The notes below the pieces were generated by a model. That model searched no databases. It saw nothing but the letters and a program-made list of their open reading frames with translations, and was not told the origin of the DNA. A stretch of DNA of 38,847 nucleotides from contig NZ_JAPVOT010000027.1 in the NCBI RefSeq assembly GCF_027257845.1, positions 1 through 38,847 on the forward strand. Direction: 5' to 3'. Numbering within the stretch: the stretch's first letter is position 1; the number at the start of each line of letters is the position of its first letter. A program made the position numbers and the translations under genes. The DNA is from Alteromonas sp. BMJM2. Its GTDB lineage: Bacteria > Pseudomonadota > Gammaproteobacteria > Enterobacterales > Alteromonadaceae. This document shows positions 16,190 through 22,789 of this stretch, piece after piece.

Positions 16190-16928
16190 GTAAACACGCC
16201 ACAATACATTCAAGTCGCGGTGTCCTGTGACCCGCGCTGTCTCTTCGACTGAATAACCCATCTCAATCAGTCGACTTGCGCCTTCACGCCGCAGGTCGTG
16301 ATAGCGAAGATCGGGGATATTTAGCTTTTGTCGTGTTCGCCGAAAGCCAGATGTTATCGAGCGGGCATTAAAAGGAAATATGCGCTCGTCAGTCTGGGGC
16401 TGTCTTAATACGATACCAAGCGCATCACCGAGAAGTGGTAGAATGCAGTGGTTGCCGATGCTGCCGTTTGGGTTTTTTCTATCTCTCACCAAAATTGTTT
16501 TTTGCTTAATATCTAAATCTCGCCATTTTAGTTTGCATACTTCGCTTATCCGGCAACAAGTGAGTATCGATATGAGAAACAAGTCGTGGTATGGAATTAG
16601 ACAGCAGTGATGCTGTTGTTTCAATTTAAGTGCATCTAAGAGTATTTCAAACTCATTTTCTTCTAATCTACGCTCTCTTTCGTTACTTCGCGTCTAGGTA
16701 TTTTTGAATAAGTTCACCGACTGTACAATCAACTAATCCCATCTCAATATCAATGAGTTGTCGTTCAACTTTATGAACCATGTTTTTGGCCCATTTACTG
16801 GCGGATGATTTACTGTGAAAGGTTTTTGATGTTGAAAAAGTCACTATTCCAGACTCTTTATTTCTAACCCTCGCACAGTAAACAGTTTGATTTTTCCTAA
16901 CTCTCTTTGAAATGCTATAATGCGCCAT
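16172..16928 (-). pseudogene. Tyrosine recombinase (integrase) with internal deletion, dusA-associated
   Basis: From the ATG at 16928 (AAGGAA upstream) the frame encodes an N-terminal arm-binding-like region, MAHYSISKRVRKNQTVYCAR to VGELIQKYLDAK, and stops at 16683. A shifted frame then continues SNERERRLEENEFEILLDAL into the catalytic domain and runs to 16172. The catalytic part keeps Arg in CCRISEVCKLKW, His-x2-Arg in HDLRREGASR, His in TGHRD and a Tyr in WRVYV. Most of the core-binding domain, perhaps 80-100 residues, is missing between the two halves, so a frame-shifting deletion at about 16680 killed the gene. It lies head to head with dusA, a well-known target of a dedicated integrase family, and its 5' end reaches the dusA upstream region. 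Confidence 0.8.
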
Positions 16929-17069
16929 CAAAATTCCTTAATAAAAAAGCAGTTCCCCCGAAAGAGTGAAAATAAGGAATTGAAGGGACCGAATTCAGAA
17001 AATCAAGTACACCACACTTGGTCTTTACTCAAGAAATTAGATATTATCAATATAAAACAAAGGCTTAAA

Positions 17070-18128
17070 TTGAATACCACCGTTCAAACTCTCGATCGCC
17101 GTTTCTCTGTCGCTCCAATGCTGGATTGGACAGACAGACACTGTCGCTATTTCTTACGATTGTTCTCAAAGCACACTCTGCTGTATACCGAAATGGTAAC
17201 GACGGGGGCTATAATCTTTGGAAAGGGAGACTACCTTGGTTTTAATACCGAGGAGCATCCTCTAGCGCTGCAGCTTGGAGGGAGCGATCCAACTGACATG
17301 GCACGATGCGCGGTATTGGCTCAAGAGCGTGGGTACGACGAAGTGAATATTAATGTAGGCTGCCCTAGCGACAGAGTAAAAAACGGCAGTTTCGGTGCGT
17401 GTTTGATGGCACAGCCTGATGTGGTGGCCGATTGTGTAAAAGCCATGCAAGCCGAGGTTGATATCCCAGTAACGGTGAAATGTCGTATTGGTATAGATGA
17501 TATGGATGAGGACGAAGATTTTGCTCGCTTTATCGATATTGTGGCTGGGGCTGGTTGCGATACTTTTATTGTTCATGCAAGAAAAGCATGGCTTCAGGGG
17601 TTAAGCCCTAAAGAAAATCGTGAAATTCCGCCGTTAAACTATCCGCGAGTCCATCGCATAAAAGAAACCCACCCTGAATTATCAATAAGCATTAATGGTG
17701 GTGTGAAAACCTTAGCCGATACCAAAACACAGTTGGAAAGTGTAGATGGTGTGATGATTGGCAGGGAAGTGTATGCAAACCCGTATATTATGGCTAACGT
17801 AGACACTGAAATATTTGGTGATGCACAGGCAAAAAGTATTTCACGCCGCGAGGCCGTGTTTAAAATGCAGCAATATATTGAGAGCCACATTGAGCGCAAA
17901 GAAGATGCGTACTTCAAACCGTGGCACGTAGCGCGCCATATGCTTGGTTTATTTCAGGGGCAAGCTGGTGGTCGTATCTGGCGTCGTTATTTAAGCCAAA
18001 ACGGTACCGGAAAGTCTCCTGATCCTCATTTGCTGATGAATGCGTTGAGTGCCGTAGAGGCAGCACAACGAGAATTGGACGAATACAATAGCCAAAGAGA
18101 TAGTCAAAGCAGTGGTCAAAAAAGCTAA
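17070..18128 (+). CDS. dusA: tRNA-dihydrouridine(20/20a) synthase DusA
   Basis: A 352-residue FMN enzyme that reduces uridine to dihydrouridine at positions 20/20a of the tRNA D-loop. It matches E. coli DusA closely: FSVAPMLDWTDRHCRYFLR, LLYTEMVTTGAIIFGKGDYL, ALQLGGSDP, VNINVGCPSDRV-KNGSFGACLM (Cys in the FGACLM loop is the catalytic acid), VKCRIGID, FIVHARKAWLQGLSPKENRE, and GVMIGREVYANP. Conserved homology starts near residue 7 of the chosen TTG start at 17070 (AAAGG upstream). The frame stays open back to 16920 without homology, so the usual start codon may have been replaced when an element integrated at the 5' end. The C-terminal ~25 residues are low-complexity and polar (Gln/Ser-rich). 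Confidence 0.92.
   Translation: MNTTVQTLDRRFSVAPMLDWTDRHCRYFLRLFSKHTLLYTEMVTTGAIIFGKGDYLGFNTEEHPLALQLGGSDPTDMARCAVLAQERGYDEVNINVGCPSDRVKNGSFGACLMAQPDVVADCVKAMQAEVDIPVTVKCRIGIDDMDEDEDFARFIDIVAGAGCDTFIVHARKAWLQGLSPKENREIPPLNYPRVHRIKETHPELSISINGGVKTLADTKTQLESVDGVMIGREVYANPYIMANVDTEIFGDAQAKSISRREAVFKMQQYIESHIERKEDAYFKPWHVARHMLGLFQGQAGGRIWRRYLSQNGTGKSPDPHLLMNALSAVEAAQRELDEYNSQRDSQSSGQKS
17085..17160 (+). other. Presumed att region inside the dusA 5' end
   Basis: Elements of the dusA-specific integrase family recombine within the conserved 5' coding region of dusA, and the adjacent integrase remnant implies that this happened here. The segment encoding APMLDWTDRHCRYF is the expected core. No second copy of this sequence was seen elsewhere in the window, so the other end of the element cannot be placed. 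Confidence 0.35.
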
Positions 18129-18224
18129 CAGGTTAGTGCCTTTGACTAAAGTTTAATATTCGCTCAATAAGGGTTTCGCGCTAGCTTAACGTTAAAATTT
18201 TATTTTAAGTTTAAAATTCAGTCA

Positions 18225-18241
18225 TTTAAGCTTTATTTAAG
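18225..18241 (+). promoter_or_regulatory. Third PmrA-like direct repeat
   Basis: TTTAAG-CTTTA-TTTAAG fits the YTTAAG-N5-YTTAAG pattern and lies 81 bases before the ATG of the small exported protein. Both half-sites use the weaker T at the first position and the region is AT-rich, so this is less certain than the other two. A -10-like TATATG starts at 18261. Confidence 0.35.
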
Positions 18242-18321
18242 AAGTTGGCACACCTCTCGCTATATGTCTTATATCGCAACGACAACGTGTTGTTGTACCG
18301 ACAAGACTTTCGAGGGAAATT

Positions 18322-18630
18322 ATGAAAACTTCACTAATTGCAGCAACTTTACTTTCAGCAAGCATGGTAAGCGGTGTAGCAAACGCGCAAGAATCTGTAC
18401 TCAACTCTTTGCTACAAAACATGGTAACTACCGCAGTGTCGATGACAGCAAGTGAGCTATCTGCTGATGTATATCAGTCAGTGGCAAATACGTCTTACCA
18501 TTTTGAATTAGACGGTACAAATACGAAGAGTACAGGTAGCGTAAGCGTTACCGATATTGCGTCTACTAAGAAAGAGTCCGGCGTTACCGATACTTTCGAA
18601 AAAGTTAGCGATGAAAACGATGCTGAATAA
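18322..18630 (+). CDS. Small exported protein, unknown function
   Basis: A 102-residue protein with a clear Sec signal peptide (MKTSLIAATLLSASMVSGVA, cleavage after NA before QES). The mature part is Ser/Thr-rich. A hydrophobic-to-amphipathic stretch (SVLNSLLQNMVTTAVSMTAS) is followed by SYHFELDGTN and an acidic tail ending DENDAE. No Cys, no lipobox and no domain I recognise. GAGGGAAATT directly before the ATG is a good ribosome binding site, and a strong terminator follows, so this is a single-gene unit. A PmrA-like repeat upstream would link it to cationic-peptide stress if functional. Periplasmic location is inferred from the signal. Confidence 0.78.
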   Translation: MKTSLIAATLLSASMVSGVANAQESVLNSLLQNMVTTAVSMTASELSADVYQSVANTSYHFELDGTNTKSTGSVSVTDIASTKKESGVTDTFEKVSDENDAE

Positions 18631-18662
18631 GTTATAGCAACGATATAAAGTTACGAATTTTT

Positions 18663-18688
18663 AAAAAGCGCCTATTGGCGCTTTTTTT
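18663..18688 (+). terminator. Intrinsic terminator
   Basis: AAAAAGCGCC pairs with GGCGCTTTTT across a TATT loop and runs on into a T-tract. It closes the small exported protein gene. Confidence 0.9.
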
Positions 18689-19127
18689 CGTTTTTGCTTC
18701 AGTATCTTAAGGCTTGCATACAAGAGAACAATAAACATTCGGGCCCACATCATAAATACGATATCAGTGCCCGTTACCTACACCTTATATCTACAACCAC
18801 ACCTTATATCTACAACCATACCTACAAACACCACTAATACCTTTACTAGGCCCTTTTCTTCGGCCTTTTCACACAACACACGCATTAGCTCATTAGCTCG
18901 TCAGCTGAGTCTACATCTAACGTTTGTTCTCACACTGAGTTCACATACACATATTATTTTTTACTGCTTACTTCACATCTAGGAGCAAAAAACGGTATTT
19001 AACAGAGTGTGGCGAAATTAACAAAGTGAATGGTGAAAAAGACTAAATTATCGTTTCATGATTATTTTTGGAAATGGCAATTAACAGTGATTTTTATAAA
19101 ATCCATACTTATCAGTGCTTTAAATGT
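18689..19127. other. Long non-coding gap before the psp promoter, with a G-free C-rich tract
   Basis: No supported gene. Bases 18774-18847 contain no G at all on the plus strand and are about one third C, the composition expected of a Rho utilisation site. The rest is AT-rich and would hold any enhancer for the sigma-54 promoter at 19128. No PspF-type gene is encoded next to it. Confidence 0.55.
18781..18818 (+). repeat. Perfect 19-base tandem duplication
   Basis: The unit CACCTTATATCTACAACCA occurs twice back to back (18781-18799 and 18800-18818). It lies inside the G-free tract and looks like a recent local duplication. Confidence 0.9.
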
Positions 19128-19144
19128 TTGGCACGTCTATTGTA
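19128..19144 (+). promoter_or_regulatory. Sigma-54 promoter of pspA
   Basis: TTGGCACGTCTATTGTA matches the -24/-12 consensus YTGGCACG-N4-TTGCW, with the full -24 element, correct spacing, and GT instead of GC at -12. Its position upstream of pspA fits the known PspF/sigma-54 control of psp operons. Transcription would start near 19155, giving a leader of about 160 bases. Confidence 0.75.
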
Positions 19145-19313
19145 ATACCTATATGAGTAAAGCGTTAGGAGAGTGTGATTACAAGTGGAACAGTTCCCCA
19201 GTTAATTACAGTGTCCAACCACAGTTTCAAAAATGAAATAGAGAAGTCAGCGTCGCATCAATCTTGATAGTTAATTGCTGGTAACTCGCCAACATCTTTA
19301 TGGAGAGATAATT

Positions 19314-19982
19314 ATGGGTATGTTTTCAAGAATTAACGATATTGTTCAGGCCAACATCAATGCAATGCTAGACAAAGCAGAAGATCCTGAAAAAATTATT
19401 CGTCTCATCATTCAAGAGATGGAAGAAACATTGGTAGAAGTACGTACTGACGCGGCTCGATATATCGCGCAACAAAAAACATTAGCGCGTCAAATTGACA
19501 ACACAAATAAAGAAATTGCTAGCTGGCAGGGTAAAGCGCAGCTTGCAATGAATAACGACAAAGAGTCTCTTGCAAAAGCAGCCTTGGTTGAAAAGCAAAA
19601 GTACGTGGCTAAGTTATCGTCGTTGCAAGAACAAGAATCTCACTTAGCTGAGAGTATCGAGAAGATTCAGCATGATACTTCTCGCCTTAATACCAAAATG
19701 GCAGAAGCCAAAGCGAAACAAAAAGTGCTTATTCAGCGCAAGTACTCTGCTGAAACTCGCTTGAAAGTGAAGCAGGCTGATCATGAGAACAAAATTGATG
19801 ACGCCATGTCTCGTTTTGAAAGCTACGAACAGCGTATTGATTTCCTTGAAGCACAGGTTGATGCCTATGACCTAACAAAGTCGAACGAAGCAGCATCACT
19901 ATCGGCAGAGTTTCAGGCACTAGAAGCGGATGAGTCGATTGAACAAGAGTTAGCGGAACTTAAGAGAAACAAAGTAGCTTAG
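19314..19982 (+). CDS. pspA: Phage shock protein A
   Basis: A 222-residue, almost wholly coiled-coil protein of the PspA/IM30 (ESCRT-III-like) family, the same length as E. coli PspA. MGMFSRINDIVQANINAMLD is the membrane-binding amphipathic helix, and EDPEKIIRLIIQEMEETLVEVR is the family signature; heptad-rich helices run to ~residue 190. PspA holds PspF inactive at rest and assembles on damaged inner membrane to limit proton leak. I start at the ATG at 19314 (GGAGA upstream); an upstream in-frame start would put extra residues before the conserved helix. A sigma-54 promoter precedes it and pspC follows after a repeat-rich gap. No pspF or pspB is nearby. Confidence 0.95.
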   Translation: MGMFSRINDIVQANINAMLDKAEDPEKIIRLIIQEMEETLVEVRTDAARYIAQQKTLARQIDNTNKEIASWQGKAQLAMNNDKESLAKAALVEKQKYVAKLSSLQEQESHLAESIEKIQHDTSRLNTKMAEAKAKQKVLIQRKYSAETRLKVKQADHENKIDDAMSRFESYEQRIDFLEAQVDAYDLTKSNEAASLSAEFQALEADESIEQELAELKRNKVA

Positions 19983-20034
19983 GCGTTAATAAAAGTAGCT
20001 TAAGCGTTAAACAAGCGCCTAATAGTTTAGGCGC
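19971..20034 (+). repeat. Short duplication and hairpin between pspA and pspC
   Basis: AAAGTAGCTTAGGCGTTAA at the end of pspA (19971-19989) is repeated with one change at 19992-20010. A perfect hairpin GCGCCTAA-TAGT-TTAGGCGC (20015-20034) follows. It has no T-run, so it more likely acts in mRNA processing or partial attenuation than in termination. Confidence 0.75.
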
Positions 20035-20085
20035 AGCCGCCAAGTTCTTTCTAGTAGTAAACGCTTAGGTCATACAAGCTAGTTG

Positions 20086-20140
20086 AATAAAAGATAAGTA
20101 AATAAAAGATAAGTAAATAAAAGATAAGTAAATAAAAGAT
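20086..20140 (+). repeat. 15-base tandem repeat, 3.7 copies, before pspC
   Basis: The unit AATAAAAGATAAGTA occurs three times exactly (20086-20130), plus ten bases of a fourth copy, ending five bases before the GGAGA ribosome binding site of pspC. Copy-number change by slippage would alter the pspA-pspC spacing without touching coding sequence. Confidence 0.93.
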
Positions 20141-20154
20141 TGTTGGAGAAAATC

Positions 20155-20355
20155 ATGAAATTGTCATCACAAAAACGTATTTATAGAGATTTGGACTCAG
20201 GTGTTATTTCGGGCGTGTGTGCAGGCGTTGCGCGTTACTTCGATATTGACGCAGTTTGGGTACGCGGTGGCGCAGTGGCTGCCTTAATTTTGATGCCTGC
20301 AATTACTTTGCTTGCCTACTTTGCTGCAGTAATTGTACTGCCGAGATTAGCGTAA
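20155..20355 (+). CDS. pspC: PspC-domain membrane protein
   Basis: A 66-residue protein that is little more than the PspC domain. RIYRDLDSGVISGVCAGVARYFDID is the conserved N-terminal part, followed by one long hydrophobic segment (~40-65). E. coli PspC is about twice as long, with a C-terminal cytoplasmic-facing part missing here. PspC senses envelope stress and draws PspA to the membrane. I start at the ATG at 20155, with GGAGA six bases upstream; an upstream TTG at 20140 adds five residues and overlaps the repeat. The stop overlaps the ATG of the next gene by one base (TAATG), so the two are translationally coupled. Confidence 0.88.
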   Translation: MKLSSQKRIYRDLDSGVISGVCAGVARYFDIDAVWVRGGAVAALILMPAITLLAYFAAVIVLPRLA

Positions 20356-20717
20356 TGAAAAATTTTTTACTGGCATTAGTTATTGCCATCGTGCTGATGA
20401 ATTGTCTCGGCAGTGTGGTGGAGGATGCATTAGGAATGCATTTGGTCATGTCTGATGAATTACTGAGTCCTTGGGAGAGTATAGCGGTGTTTTCTGTAAT
20501 AGGTATTGTGTTGGCTATTGTGGGGTTTGTCGTTGCCTTGAGCGTAGTGGGTACTGTGGTACTCGCCCTTGGCGCGGTATTATTTGCACTGTTGCTTGCA
20601 GGTGTAAGTGCTTTTTGGCCAATCATCGTTATTGCAATTGCGCTATATGCATTGAAAAAGCGTAATACTGCATCATACGCGCAGAAAAATGAGCACAATA
20701 TGCACCATACGTTATAG
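20355..20717 (+). CDS. Psp-operon membrane protein, unknown family
   Basis: A 120-residue protein coupled to pspC through a TAATG overlap. Hydrophobic segment 1 (~3-22) is followed by a short extramembrane loop (EDALGMHLVMSDELLSPWES). Two or three further helices (~43-110), rich in Gly, Ala and Val, come next, then a basic-polar tail (KKRNTASYAQKNEHNMHH). I do not recognise a named family. The position suggests that it works with the truncated PspC, possibly supplying membrane parts that PspB/PspC/PspD provide in enterobacteria. That is inference from context only. Confidence 0.75.
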   Translation: MKNFLLALVIAIVLMNCLGSVVEDALGMHLVMSDELLSPWESIAVFSVIGIVLAIVGFVVALSVVGTVVLALGAVLFALLLAGVSAFWPIIVIAIALYALKKRNTASYAQKNEHNMHHTL

Positions 20718-20818
20718 TTATCATAAATCGAATTAAGTTGTATTCAGGTACTAAAAAGTGGTCATATAGGGAATACCCGTTATTAGGGTTAGTATTTCTC
20801 TCGTAATTATAAAAATTC

Positions 20819-20846
20819 AAACAGCTGACTCAGGTCGGCTGTTTTG
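20819..20846 (+). terminator. Intrinsic terminator of the psp operon
   Basis: AAACAGC pairs with GCTGTTT, extended inward by a wobble and GAC/GTC around a short loop (20819-20844), followed by TTGTG. The T-run is short, so termination may be incomplete and some transcription could enter the DUF2333 gene. Confidence 0.6.
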
Positions 20847-20872
20847 TGTAAAAAAGGAAGGTTGGTGTTTAT

Positions 20873-21865
20873 ATGAGACAATCAATTAACGCGAAACGGA
20901 TAGCGATTGTCGCTGTGCTACTTGTCATTATATTCTGGCTTATAGGATGGTACTGGAGCTTATCGCCTGATACTTTTGATGTTAAAGACCGCTTAAAAAC
21001 ATCTTCTACCGTAGAAAACCCAACCCAAATTGCTGGTTATACAATCACTACCGCGATGATCGATGTTTCAGAGACCTTACTTGATAAGCCAGGTGGTTAC
21101 TTGTCTAACGATGTTATTCCACCCGGTGTTTTGCTTGATAATATGCCGGCATGGGAATTCGGGGCTTTGGAAATGATCCGCGATTTGGCTCTGTCTATGC
21201 GAAAAGACTTCAGCCGCTCTCAGTCTCAATCAATGGAGAACCCCTATTTAACTAAGGCACACCCCAAGTTCAATATGGATCATAAAAGCTGGGCGCTACC
21301 CTCATCAGAGTCGAGTTACGCCGATGGTATTGCACTTTTAAAGCAATACAGAGAAGAGTTGGCAAGCACGCGAAACAGTAATAGCCAGTTTTACACCCGC
21401 GCTGATAATTTACGAGAGTGGTTAAAGCAAGTAGAAAAACGATTAGGAAGTTACTCGCAAAGGTTAAGTGCTAGCGTTGGATCTGCTAGAATTAATACTG
21501 ACTTGGCTGGTGATAGAAATGCTCGCCAATCTACACCTGTGGCAAATCAAAGTGTGGTGAAAACAAGCTGGTGGAAACTAGACGATAATTTTTATGAAGC
21601 ACGTGGTGCGTCGTGGGCTTTGCTGCATTTTTTGAAGGCCGTTGAAATAGAATTTTACGACGTGCTGGAAGATAAAAATGCGTTAGTCAGTATGCAGCAA
21701 ATTATTCGAGAGTTAGAATCTACTCAGCAGTCAGTGTTTAGCCCAATGATTCTAAATGGAAGCGGTTTTGGCATGTTGGCTAATCATTCATTGGTAATGG
21801 CTAACTATATTTCTCGCGCCAATGCAGCACTTATCGAAATATCTGAACTTCTTAATCAAGGATAA
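20873..21865 (+). CDS. DUF2333 family protein
   Basis: A 330-residue protein with one N-terminal membrane anchor (~9-29) and a large extracytoplasmic domain. Family features visible are DTFDVKDRL, GGYLSNDVIPPGVLLDNMPAWEFGAL, FSRSQSQSMENPYLTKAHPKFN and SWWKLDDNFYEARGASWALLHFLKA. The function of the family is unknown. AAGGAAGG lies about eleven bases before the ATG. The next gene, an outer-membrane barrel, begins three bases after the stop, so the pair is an operon directly behind the psp genes. This context makes an envelope-maintenance role likely. Confidence 0.88.
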   Translation: MRQSINAKRIAIVAVLLVIIFWLIGWYWSLSPDTFDVKDRLKTSSTVENPTQIAGYTITTAMIDVSETLLDKPGGYLSNDVIPPGVLLDNMPAWEFGALEMIRDLALSMRKDFSRSQSQSMENPYLTKAHPKFNMDHKSWALPSSESSYADGIALLKQYREELASTRNSNSQFYTRADNLREWLKQVEKRLGSYSQRLSASVGSARINTDLAGDRNARQSTPVANQSVVKTSWWKLDDNFYEARGASWALLHFLKAVEIEFYDVLEDKNALVSMQQIIRELESTQQSVFSPMILNGSGFGMLANHSLVMANYISRANAALIEISELLNQG

Positions 21866-21868
21866 TGA

Positions 21869-22624
21869 ATGAAAAAGAGTCTTTTAGTTGCCGCACTAGG
21901 ATGCGCACTAGTTTCTGTATCTTCACAGGCTGATACTATCGCTGGGGTTTATGTTGGGGCTCAGGCATGGCAAACCGACACGTCAGGTGGCTTTGCCGAT
22001 ACCAATAATACGGCAAACTTTAGTTTTGACGATGAAACGAATTCGTCGGTGTATATCGCACTAGAACATCCGGTTCCGTTTTTACCGAATGTTAAGATAA
22101 ACCAAACAACACTAGACAATTCAGGTGTAACAACACTCGACTCTAGCTTTACTTTTGACGGTCAGCTTTATACGGCAAACAGCGAAGTGGCTACCGATAT
22201 CGATTTAACCTCTACCGATCTTATTCTTTACTATGAGTTATTCGATAACGACTTGGTAAGTTTCGATTTAGGTATTAATGCAAAATACATCGATGGTGCA
22301 TTGCTAGTAAACGATAGAGCAAGCGCAACGCAAGGGTCTGCAGATTTCTCAGGCATTGTGCCAATGGCTTACTCTAAAATCCAAGTTGGTTTACCGTTTA
22401 CAGGGTTGTCTGCATATGCTGAAGGAAGCTACTTGTCCTTTGACGACCATGAGTTAAGTGATTATCAAGTGGCTGTTGCCTATTCTTTTATCGAAAGTAT
22501 TGCCATAGACATGACGGTGCAACTAGGTTACAGAAACGTCACAGTTGATATTGAAGACTTAGACGATGTTTATGCCGACATGGAGTTTGACGGCGTATTT
22601 GCTGGGCTAGAGCTACATTTCTAG
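21869..22624 (+). CDS. TIGR04219-type outer-membrane beta-barrel protein
   Basis: A 251-residue protein with a Sec signal (MKKSLLVAALGCALVSVSSQ, then AD). The mature chain has alternating amphipathic strands and ends in Phe (AGLELHF), the classical BAM signal of outer-membrane barrels. The N-terminal GVYVGAQAWQTDTSGGF, the FxDETNSSVYIALEHPVPFLPN segment and the DLSTDxILYYELFDN region match the TIGR04219 family. It is probably an eight-stranded small barrel of unknown function. It is cotranscribed with the DUF2333 gene and closed by a strong terminator. Confidence 0.87.
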   Translation: MKKSLLVAALGCALVSVSSQADTIAGVYVGAQAWQTDTSGGFADTNNTANFSFDDETNSSVYIALEHPVPFLPNVKINQTTLDNSGVTTLDSSFTFDGQLYTANSEVATDIDLTSTDLILYYELFDNDLVSFDLGINAKYIDGALLVNDRASATQGSADFSGIVPMAYSKIQVGLPFTGLSAYAEGSYLSFDDHELSDYQVAVAYSFIESIAIDMTVQLGYRNVTVDIEDLDDVYADMEFDGVFAGLELHF

Positions 22625-22645
22625 TCTTTGTAACAGGTATTAATG

Positions 22646-22680
22646 AAGGCGCTTCTGCTACGCAGATAGCGCCTTTTTTA
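22646..22680 (+). terminator. Intrinsic terminator of the DUF2333-barrel operon
   Basis: AGGCGCT-x-CTGC pairs with GCAG-xx-AGCGCCT around TAC, followed by TTTTTTA. Confidence 0.88.
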
Positions 22681-22789
22681 TTTCAATAATGCTTTTAAGC
22701 ACATTCAGTAATAAAAAAGTCTCATTTATTCTTTTCTCTTCTTGAATAAAGTCGTTAGCCTAGCGACATCGAAAAAGGGCTATAAGACT

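Noticed and set aside
16380..16610. Plus-strand open frame opposite the integrase
   Set aside because: It is a shadow of the integrase catalytic domain, whose motifs are read on the minus strand.
18767..18982. Open frame of 71 codons, Thr/His/Ser-rich
   Set aside because: It covers the G-free tract and tandem duplication; its composition reflects the base skew, it has no ribosome binding site, and no protein-like pattern appears.
19030..19236. Open frame of 68 codons upstream of pspA
   Set aside because: The sigma-54 promoter of pspA lies inside it, there is no ribosome binding site, and the sequence resembles nothing known.
20086..20140. CRISPR-like array
   Set aside because: The units are contiguous 15-base tandem repeats without spacers, and no cas genes are present.
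20303..20698. Minus-strand open frame of 131 codons over the psp membrane gene
   Set aside because: It is a mirror of a low-complexity membrane-helix coding region; the plus-strand gene has the TAATG coupling and a normal membrane profile.
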